From Anaeromyces robustus (Eukaryota; Neocallimastigomycota; Neocallimastigomycetes; Neocallimastigales; Neocallimastigaceae), in contig MCFG01000227.1 of NCBI GenBank assembly GCA_002104895.1, positions 52,501-77,500 of the forward strand: 25,000 nucleotides of DNA. Reading direction: 5' to 3'. Below are positions 12,416-22,240 of the stretch, one piece after another. The notes beneath the pieces were generated by a model. The model ran no database searches, had not been told where the DNA came from, and saw nothing but the letters and a program-made list of their open reading frames with translations. The first letter of the stretch is position 1. Each line of letters opens with the position of its first letter. Position numbers and translations under genes: made by a program.

Positions 12416-14460
12416 ATATCATCATAATATTATAGAAATTATAGAAAGTCATGATTCTTATATATTAACAACTACTAAAGATATTTTATCTTTTACTGAA
12501 AATTCAAAAAAACAAAAACTAAAAGAACCTACTATGGAAGATGATCCTATGGGTAATTTTTATTTATTTATATATTTATATATTTGTTTATTAAACAATA
12601 ATATTATTATTAATATTGTTATTAATATTGATAATAATAACAAGAAAAAAAAAAAAAAAAGAGTTTTTTTTTTCTTCGTTCATTTCAATTACAATAATTA
12701 TTAATATAAAATATAATTCTTTTTTTATTATTTTTATTATTTAATTTATAAAATTTTAATCAATTAAAAAACTAAAAACAAAAATAAAAGATATTTCCAC
12801 AAACAACAACAACAACAACAACAACACCGATAATAATAATAATAATCATAATGATAATAATAATAATGGAGAAATAGAAAAAACAACAAATACTGTTTTA
12901 AATATTTTAAATGATTATATATTGGGTATTGATCATTCTTCTCGTAGTTTAAAAAATCAAGTAAGTGATTAAACAAATTAAAAAAAAAAAAAAAAAGGAA
13001 AAAAAAATTTTTTTTTTTTTAAATATATATATAATTTATCAATTGTTTTTGATTGATGATATTATTTATTTAAATAAAATACAATTTTTATTTATCTTTT
13101 TATCTTTTTTATCTTTCTCTTTCTCTTTCTCTCTCTCTTTATATATATATTAATATTAATAAATAATAAAAGTTGGATAAAAAAGTTATACTTCTTAAAC
13201 ATAATAAACATATGTTAAAAGATTTAACAGATCAAATTAATTTTAAAAGACCTGTAAAACGTTTAAGAACTGAAGTATCACAATTTTTATTTAATTCTTC
13301 TAATTATCATCATCATTCTTCCACTACTACTACTAATAATAATAGTACTACTAATACTACAACAACAACATCAACAACAACAATTAATGATAATAATAAA
13401 CCTTCTTTATTTTCATCTAATTCTTCTACTTCAAAAGATTCTTTTTCTTTTAAACCATTCAATTCTAAATTAGAAGATTATGATGAAGATGATCAATCAT
13501 GGTTACAACTTATTTCTTCTTCTATTCAATATTCTGAAAATTATTATTATGTTACTATTCATATTCGAAATACTTCAAAGTAAGTAATCAAAAAAAAAAC
13601 AAAAATAAAAGCAAAAAAAAAAAAAAACAAAAACAAAAACAAAAAAAATAAATAAAATAAAATAAAATAAAATTAATTAATTAATAAAAAGTTATGATTA
13701 TTATATAAATATAATAAATATATAGTTATTTTAAAATAATAATAATAATAAAAAAAAAAAAAGTAACAATAATAATAATAATAGTAATTAATATATATAT
13801 ATATATTTAATATTTAATAATTTTTAATATTTAATAATAGATATATTTTACAAGATATTACTCTTAATCCTTTATTTATAATATCAGATACATTTAAAGA
13901 TGAAGTTAAAGAAAAAAGAAAACGTATTACAATGGATTTTCCAAAAATTGATGTTTCTTTACCAATACCTATTTTATTACCAGAAGAAAATGGTCAATTT
14001 TTTTTAACTTTTAGAACTTCTCTTTTTTATCCAGAATTAAAAATTAATTTAAATGTACAATTTATTTCAAAAAATGATTTTTTATATACTATAAGAACAA
14101 TAACTTTAGGTGGAAATGAAATTCTTTTATCTTTTAATGAAAAGAATAATAGTAATAATAATAATAATAATAATTTAAAAGAAAAAGATTTAATAAAAGA
14201 AGAAGAAGAAAGAAAAAAAGAAATAGAAATGAATAATTTTTTAAGTATTAATGAAAAAATGAATATAAATCAAAATTCAAAAATTTTTATTAGTTTTTTA
14301 TCTTCTAATGTAAATATATAAATATAATATAAAATAATATAATATAAAATAATACAATATAAAATAATTAATTAGTATTAATATTAGTATAGATATAATG
14401 TAAAATAATTAATTATAATTTATATTAATATTAATATATATATATATTTAATATTTTATA

Positions 14461-14506
<46 letters not shown>

Positions 14507-15728
14507 TATTTTATTATTATTATTAATTTATTCATTAATATATATATATTTTTTTCTCCACTTTCTTTTTATATGATATATTAATATATGGCATATATAG
14601 AGTATAGATAATCGATTATTTATAAATGATTCTTTTAGTAAATTTAATTATTTACCTCCTCGAAAAATTATTAAATTTTCTGGAAAAAATGATAAATTAC
14701 TTATTAATCATCTTTCTAATTATTTTCAAAATCATTATCAATTACCTTCTTCTTTTTCAAATCATGATGAATTGAATTATCTTTTAAATTATAAATTAAA
14801 ATCAGGTAATAAAGAATAATAAATAAAAAAAATTAAATAATAATAATAATAAAAGAATATTATATATATTAATTATAGTATAACAAAAAAAAAATTTATT
14901 TTTTATTAATTAAATTATATATATTTTATATGTTCGTTTATATATAGTTAAAGACAGATATCCATATGATGACTACTTTGAAAATGAATCTTTATCAATT
15001 CATAATAATAATAATAATAACGACAATAATAATAATATCTTTATAGAATCATCTTATTCTGATTCATTACCTCAAAAAATATTTAATACTAAAAATTTAT
15101 TATTATCTACAGTGAATCATCTTAAGGAATTAAATTCTAAATCTAATACTTCTTTAATTGATAATAATAATAATAATAATTATAATAATAATCATTTATC
15201 ATCAATTATTTATAATAATAATTCTAGTAGTCCTAATTCTTCTTTTTCTCAACATGGTAATATTTATCTTCAAAAGGATATTTCATCTCTTAAAAATATT
15301 AAAATTTATAATACTTTAAATATGAAAAATGAAATTACTTATCGATTTATAAAACGTTTAAAAAGATATTTTTCTGATCTTATTAAATGTATGGATTTTC
15401 TTCATCAACCAGAAGAATTAAAAATGATGAATCCTACTACTGTAGCCTATATTTTTCAAAATTCTGGAACTAATAGTATGGAGAATAATAATAATTATAA
15501 TAATAATAATGATTTTGCTAAGAAAATTAATAAGATTAGAAATAAATATAATAGTAAAAAAGATAATACAACCACAAAAACAACAACAATGGATGATTTT
15601 AAATATCTTTCTCAATCTTCTTCTTCTTCTATTAATGATAATAATAATTTTTATTCTTCTTCTTCTCCTCCATTTTTATTTTTAACACCAATTTCTCCTA
15701 ATAAAATTAATTATATTAAAACTATTGC

Positions 15729-15765
<37 letters not shown>

Positions 15766-15825
15766 AATTTAAAACAAAAAAATAAAGATTTAATGGAAAT
15801 AGATTCTACTAATATTTCTATTTCA

Positions 15826-15872
<47 letters not shown>

Positions 15873-16495
15873 GATAAAAAATATTGAAATTACAAATATG
15901 TCTACCAATCAACCAAATCAAAATATTTCTGAAAAAGAAAAAATTCATCTTTCTACTTCATTAGTTTCAACTTTTAATAATTCATCTACAACTACTACTA
16001 ATACTACTACTACTAATACTACTACATCATCTTATGTTACTTCTTTAGGATCATGGCATTCACCATTTACTAAAAATATTAATTTAAATTTAAATAATAT
16101 GGATAATAATAATACTAATAATAGTATTAATGATACTAATGGTAATATTAATAATAATGGAGATAATGGTAATGATAATATGTTGTCTGATCAAATTTAT
16201 TTAAATAGTCGTTCTGTATTATCTTCTTTAATTTCAAGAATAAAATTAAATAATGAAAAATTAATTTCATCTATTTTAAATCATCAAGATTTAATAAATT
16301 TAATTAATACTTCTACTTCCTCTTCTTCAACAACTTTAAATATTATAGAAAGTATTTTAAAAACATCAGCTAAAAATTTAGAAAAAGAAAAAGAAAAAAG
16401 AAAAAAGAAAAAACTTCAAAAAAAAGGAAAAGAAAAAGTAGATAATGATAATGATTATGATGAAAATTTTAATAATTATAATAATTATAATAATG

Positions 16496-16529
<34 letters not shown>

Positions 16530-16549
16530 ATCAAATGAAGAAGAAGAAC

Positions 16550-16582
<33 letters not shown>

Positions 16583-16728
16583 GTAAAAGAAAAGAAAAAT
16601 ATATAGAAACTATTGAAGATATTTATAAAAAATTATCAAATTATTCACCTTTAATTAATGTTTTTGAAACAAGTTTACAATCTGATCGTTCTTATATTGA
16701 TTTAGTTTTATCACTTTGTTTAATGTAA
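9492..16728 (+). CDS. Putative FAAP100-like (FANCB/FAAP100 family) protein, nine exons, 1740 aa
   Basis: Exons: 9492-10096, 10394-11650, 11964-12058, 12319-12552, 12791-12960, 13173-13579, 13841-14309, 14601-14805, 14948-16728. All eight introns are GT..AG (142-313 bp), and the phases join into one frame of 5223 nt. Residues about 160-730 alternate beta-strand-like segments with Thr/Asn/Ser loops, as in a propeller. Residues 774-811 (across exons 5 and 6) form a short coiled coil. Residues about 890-1020 look like a beta-sandwich, with Trp897, EENG at 971-974 and SLFY at 983-986. YLPP is at about 1096. Helical stretches lie at about 1275-1300, 1566-1600 and 1697-1725. This order and these local motifs match what I remember of human FAAP100, a Fanconi core-complex subunit that works with FANCB and FANCL in ubiquitinating FANCD2/FANCI during crosslink repair. 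The length, about twice the human 881, is explained by low-complexity inserts, including a Gln run near 15731. FANCB has the same architecture and remains an alternative. The gene structure is firm; the family call is inference. The exon 5 acceptor is the weakest splice site. Confidence 0.62.
11751..11815. repeat. Tandem ~16-nt A+T repeat in intron 2
   Basis: A unit of the form TATATAATAATAATAA occurs three times in tandem inside the intron at 11651-11963. The unit itself is TATA plus AAT copies, so this is a compound microsatellite. Confidence 0.7.
12791..12960 (+). other. Short exon 5 of the FAAP100-like gene, with coiled-coil start
   Basis: This exon is open only in the frame set by its neighbours. 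It joins exon 4 in phase 1 (G + AT gives Asp) and ends in phase 0 before GTAAGT. It encodes an Asn-rich loop and then the start of the coiled coil (about residues 774-787), which continues in exon 6. Its acceptor lies in an A-rich context (AAAATAAAAG) with a poor pyrimidine tract, so the exact 5' edge is less sure than the others. Confidence 0.7.
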
Positions 16729-16915
16729 AGAAAACGAAAAAAAAAAATATTATTACAATTATTGTATATTGTTTTTATCTTTTAATTTATATCTTTTAAT
16801 TTATATCTTAATCTATTAAATTTATTAATAATTTAAATATATAACAAAAAAAAATAATAATTAATAAAAATAAAATTAATATTAAAAAAAAAAAAAATTG
16901 AAAAAAAGTGTTATC

Positions 16916-16977
16916 AATTGTAAAGAGAATAAGAATTCAACCATTAGGATTCATATGAACCTACTTTATCTACAATT
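16916..16977. other. Imperfect hairpin patch after the FAAP100-like gene
   Basis: AATTGTA (16916-16922) pairs with TACAATT (16971-16977). Inside, TAGG (16945-16948) and CCTA (16960-16963) flank the perfect palindrome TTCATATGAA, with one bulged A. The patch has more G+C than its surroundings and lies about 190 bp after the stop codon. It could be a 3' end structure or a small non-coding RNA. Confidence 0.4.
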
Positions 16978-17040
16978 ACATATATATTTACTTTTTTGAC
17001 TTTTTTTTTATATATATAATTGATTATTATTTAGAAGATT

Positions 17041-17145
17041 CTTAATTTCTTTTTGTATAATAGAATTAATAATGAAATCTCAAAAAAGTTTATTTATAAA
17101 AACTTTTTTTTTTTTAAAAAAAAAAAAACTTTATACAATTTTAAG
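17041..17145. repeat. Nested inverted repeats
   Basis: TTGTATAA (17053-17060) is complementary to 17130-17137, with CTTAA/TTAAG further out. Inside is a 10-bp perfect stem, 17082-17091 with 17100-17109, loop of 8 nt. Much of it is A/T homopolymer, which makes chance pairing more likely. Confidence 0.5.
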
Positions 17146-17590
17146 AGTTATACATTATTATTTATTTATTTATTTATTTATTTATAATTTTTATTGACTG
17201 TTATCTTTTTATACAAAAAAGACATTTTAAATATTCATTTAATTATAATAATTATTATTTTTTTATAGTCATAAATAAATATAATATTAAAAAAAAAAAA
17301 AGACTTTGATAATGTTATTGAATATTTTTCCTTTTTCTTTCTTTTTTTTTTTTCAATAATAATAGTAACTATTTCATCTTTTATTATTTAATATTTTAGA
17401 TTTTTGGAAAAAAAAAAAAAAAAAACAACTCTATTTAAATCTCATATCTCAATAAAGTCATAAAATATTTATTACTACTATTACTATTACTAGTTATTAT
17501 TATTATTAAAAATTTTTTTTAATAATTAATGGTTTATAAAATATATATATAAAATATTTATATACTTTATTATTTAAAAAATTATATATT

Positions 17591-17612
17591 ATGTATGTAT
17601 GTATGTATGTAT
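17591..17612. repeat. (ATGT)5 microsatellite
   Basis: Five ATGT units plus AT in non-coding DNA. It is one of the few tandem repeats in the window that contains G. Confidence 0.9.
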
Positions 17613-17942
17613 TTTTATAATAATTATTAACTATCTATATTAAATTAATTGGTATTGCTGATTATAATTAATATTTATCTTAAGTACCACCATTTTTTTT
17701 TTTTTTTTTTTTTTTTAATATTAATTATTTAAGGAATTCTTTTTTTTTTTTTTTTTGAAAAAAAATGTTAACAATGAATATTTTATTTAAAAAAAAATTA
17801 TTTTTTCTGTATAAAAGATTTATTTTATTTTACAATGATTACACCATTTTATTTAACTTGAAAAATTTAATATATTTGACAGATAATTAAAAAGAAAAAA
17901 GAAAAATAAAAAAAAAAAACATAAAAATAAATAAACATTTTA

Positions 17943-17943
<1 letters not shown>

Positions 17944-18005
<62 letters not shown>

Positions 18006-18007
18006 AT
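17944..18007. repeat. (AAAT)16 microsatellite
   Basis: Sixteen AAAT units without interruption, followed by a single-base variant unit and a few more copies. Non-coding. Confidence 0.92.
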
Positions 18008-18422
18008 CAATAAATAAATAAACATATATAATTAATTAATTAATTGTTATTATTATTAATTATTATTATTCTAAGTATATGAATAAATATTTATTAAATA
18101 AAAATGAATTTTTATTAACTTTTCATTATATTTTCATTATATATTCATTATATAGAAAAATATAAAGTCATTTTTATTATATTTTTTTTTTAAAAAAAAT
18201 TAAATTAAGTTTTATATAAATATTAAAGTATTATTTAATATTAATTTAATAGTGATTTATTATTAGTATAATAATTCATTTTTGATGTTTGATTACTAAT
18301 TTATTTTATTTTATATTTAATTTGAATTTTTGTTTTATTTTATTTGTATTGTTTTGTTTTAATTTATTTTTTTTTGTTTTTTTATTTTTGTTTTTTTGTT
18401 TTTTATTAAAGTTTATTAATAT

Positions 18423-18471
18423 AATGTGATGAATAAATAAAGAACAATAAATATCACATTTTTTGTGGTAT
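18423..18471. other. Two mutually exclusive inverted repeats
   Basis: AATGTGAT (18423-18430) is complementary to ATCACATT (18453-18460). The overlapping ATATCACA (18451-18458) can instead pair with TGTGGTAT (18464-18471) across a 5-nt T loop, with one T-G wobble on the RNA level. The two stems cannot form together. Confidence 0.45.
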
Positions 18472-19232
18472 GATAAAAAGTTAAAAATTGAAGGTTAAAT
18501 AAGTATTATTAGTTAACAAAAAAAACAAAAAAACAAACAAAATGTCAAAAATTTTAAATTTTAAATTTTAAAATATAGTTTTTTATTATTATATTAATTA
18601 TTATTATTAATATTATTTATTTATTTAGTATGTTATTTATTTATTTAATTTTATTTAATATTTTATTAAATATTATATTTATTTATTTATTTATTTATTA
18701 TTAAATTTTTATGTAACATTTATTATTATTATTTTTTATAGGTTAAGCTAAGTAAGTAAAAAAAAAGCTGGTAAAAAAATAAATAAATGAATAAATAAAA
18801 CTATAAATAAATTATAATATATTATAACAATATATTATAATTATAATGCACATTTATATTTATAATACATATGATTATATATTATTATATATTATTATAT
18901 TAAATTATTATATTAAAATTATTATTTATTATTGTACTAAATTTTTTTCTGTCACATTAAAAATCATTTAAATAAAATAATTTATATTTTATTTAATCAT
19001 TAATATATTGTATAATATATAAAAATATATAAAATTATTTTATTATAATTTATTATAATTTATTATATATTTTATTTATTATTTATTAAAGTGGATATTT
19101 TTTATTTTTTATTATTTTTTATTTATTATTTCTTGTTTTATTTTATTTTGATTTTTTAAAGTTATCAATTATTCATGCTATGATATATAATATAAATATA
19201 TAATGAGTATATACTAAATATATTATAAATGA

Positions 19233-19309
19233 ATTAAACAATATCATTATCATATATTATAAATAATAGTTTTAATTATTTATAATATATGATAATGATA
19301 TTGTTTAAT
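19233..19309. repeat. Perfect hairpin: 35-bp arms, 7-nt loop
   Basis: The arm 19233-19267 is exactly complementary to 19275-19309, with the loop AGTTTTA between them. There is no mismatch or bulge, and pairing stops at once on both outer sides. It lies alone in non-coding DNA, more than 2.5 kb after one gene and 1.7 kb before the next. Possible roles are a small-RNA precursor, a foldback or MITE-type element, or a cruciform-forming site. Confidence 0.93.
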
Positions 19310-19755
19310 ATGCCAATTAAATATAATAAATAATCATAATAAATGTTTTAATAGTTTATAATTAATTATAAATTATATTTAATAGGATGTATTTAATTGT
19401 AATGTATTTTATTATATTTAAATAATATAATTAATCATTAATTATTTATTTTATTTATTTTATTTATTTATTTAATATTTATATATTTACTTATTTATTT
19501 ATTTATTTAATATTTATATATTTACTTATTTATTTATTTATTTACTTATCATTCCTTTTGGTTGTATATGAGAAATATATTTATAATAAATGGTCTATGA
19601 ATTAAATAAATATATTAATTATATAATGCTTTTGTATAAAAATATATAGAATAATACAAATAATAATTAAATTAATTATCTAAATAAAATATTAAATAAA
19701 TAAATAAATTATAAATAAATAAATAAATAAATTATAAATAAATAAATAATAATAA

Positions 19756-19756
<1 letters not shown>

Positions 19757-19822
<66 letters not shown>

Positions 19823-19900
19823 AAAAACAGAAAATTAATTAATTGATAAAGTAAATAAATAAATAAATAAATAAAGTAAATAAATAAAAAATAAATAAAT
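19757..19900. repeat. AAAT microsatellite cluster
   Basis: A run of about 16 AAAT units to around 19820 is followed by further shorter AAAT runs broken by GTAA and GGAT variants. Non-coding. Confidence 0.85.
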
Positions 19901-21057
19901 GGATAAATAAATAAATCATTAATTAATTAAATAAATCATCAAACAAAGAAAAAGTAAATTTTATTAAAAATCATGAGAAAGAAAAAAAAAAACAAATTTT
20001 TTTTTTTAAAAATTTAAAATAATAATAAAAAAAAAAACCAAAAAAAAAAAAAAAAAAAGAAATCTTAGAAATAATAATAATAAAAAAAATAAACAGAAAA
20101 TAATAATAATAATAATTCTTTTTTTTTATTTATTTCATTTTATCTTATCTTTTTTTTTTTTTAATTTTTAATTTTTAAAAAGAGATAAAAAAAAAGGAGA
20201 GAAAAAAAGATAATAAAAAAGAAAAAAGAAAAAAGAGATAAAAATATTTTAAAAAATTGTAAAATAAAATTATTAAAAAGAATTAAAAAATTAAAAGAAA
20301 ATAATATTTAATATTAACTTAAGAAAATATATTTAGATTTATTTATTAATAATACATTTTATATAAATTCACTTTCTTTCAAATAAAAATAATAAAAAAA
20401 CAAGGAGAAGGAATTCTATATATAGATATATATATTAAAAAAAAAAAAAAGAAAAAATATTCTTATTTTATTTTCTTCAATGTTATGTAAAAATAATAAT
20501 TATTAACCCGAAATTTACAATTTTAAAATTTTTTAAATTTGTCAATAAAAAAAAAGAAATAAAATAAAATAAAAAAAAATAATAACAAATATAAAAATAT
20601 TTAAAGAAAATAAGAAAAAATAAAAATAAAAATAATCATATATAATAATTTGTTTTAAAATAACAAAAAAAAAAAAAAAAAAGAAAATCAATTTTTTACC
20701 ATATTTTTATTAATAATAATATTATTATTTATACAATACAATATTAAATAAAAAAAAGTAAAATTTAACTTTTCAAAATTTTAATGATAAAATAATGAAA
20801 ATATTTTAATTTTTTTCTTTTATTATTGTAAAATTTATTATTACTTTTTTTTTTTTTCCTTTGTAGTATATAAATTAATAAATAACTATTATAATAAGAA
20901 AAAAAAGTCAATAATAAAGTTAAAAAAAAAAAAAATCAACTGGAAAATAATTAAAAAATAAAATAATAATAATAAAAAAAATAATAAAACATATAAATTA
21001 ATAACAACAATAAAATAAAATTTATTAGAATTATAAAATATTATATATATAAGAAAA

Positions 21058-21667
21058 ATGGAAAGACAACAACAACAACCTATACCAACAAATGGAAATC
21101 AAAGAATAAGCTATAGGAGGTCTTCTAAAGAAGGTTAATGTGATAATTATTAAAAATATATATATATATATATATATATATTATTTTATATGAAAGTGGA
21201 AAAAAAAAAAAAAAGAAAAAAATTCGGCAAAAACATTTAATAGTTAATATATATATGTCTTTTAATAAAAGATAATTTTAATTTAATATATATTTATAAA
21301 ATATATAAAATATATTAGTATTTTTTATATATTTTATTATACATTATTTTTTTAAACATATATACATATATAAATAATTAAAAAATTATTATAAAATAAT
21401 TATCTTTAATTATATTTTAATTCGAATTTCATATTAAATATAATTAAATTATTATTTTTTTTTATATATCTTTATATATATATATAATAATGGAATTTAT
21501 AGATAAGATGAATAATAGAAGGTCAATGTCTCCGGAGAAAGGTTAATACAATATTAAATATTATTTCTTATATATATTAAAAATTAATATAATATATTAA
21601 TTCAATGGAAGAAAAATATAAAAACATTTATGTAAATTGTTTAATAATTTTATTTATTAATAATTAA

Positions 21668-21715
<48 letters not shown>

Positions 21716-22208
21716 AATAGTTCGTTATGAAACTTTATCTTGGGTAAACCGTGAATTTAATTATTTAAGTAATCCAAATTTATTTCAAAATTTAGATGCT
21801 CCACAAGAAGACGAAGAAAAAGGTACTGATAATGTTATTCCAAATGAAATACAAATTATTAATGATAATAATTATGTTAAACCAGAAAATGACCAAGCTT
21901 CAGAGTTTAATGGTACGAGCACTATTAGTAAAAAAAAGAAAAATCATCAAAAATCTCCATCAAAATTAAATAATAGAATTTCAGCATTATATGGAACCGT
22001 TCGTCAAAAGGGAATGTTATTTTCAAATGGTTCAGTTTCAACTCTTGATTCTAATTCTAATAATTCTTCTCTTATAAAACTTAATCTAGAAGATCAAGTA
22101 CCTGAAATTATACAGGCTCCTCAAAGTCAAGAATCTTCAAATGTTAATCCTAATCAACAATATTCCTATTATGGTTCATTTTCAGAAGAATCTTTTAATC
22201 AATTACAA

Positions 22209-22240
<32 letters not shown>

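Larger units (their letters stand above)
16729..21057. other. 4.3-kb gene-free region
   Basis: I find no open frame or spliced gene on either strand here. It holds the 3' flank of the FAAP100-like gene, a structured patch at 16916-16977, a nested inverted repeat at 17041-17145, (ATGT)5 at 17591-17612, (AAAT)16 at 17944-18007, competing inverted repeats at 18423-18471, the long hairpin at 19233-19309, and AAAT arrays around 19757-19900. From about 19980 to 21057 it is A-rich on the + strand and should contain the promoter and 5' leader of the transporter gene. It is long for an intergenic gap in so compact a genome. Confidence 0.6.

Noticed and set aside
12553-12704. Read-through of exon 4 to a stop at 12704
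   Set aside because: The DNA after GTAATT turns at once into A/T filler, while the exon starting at 12791 continues the frame with a coiled-coil sequence.
9492-14309. Identity as anaphase-promoting complex subunit APC1
   Set aside because: The propeller-like N half first suggested it, but the coiled coil followed by a beta-sandwich and the lack of the long repeat region of APC1 fit FAAP100/FANCB better.
16916-16977. Dictyostelium class I small RNA gene
   Set aside because: Size is suitable, but the conserved motif I associate with that class is absent and no clear upstream promoter element is seen.
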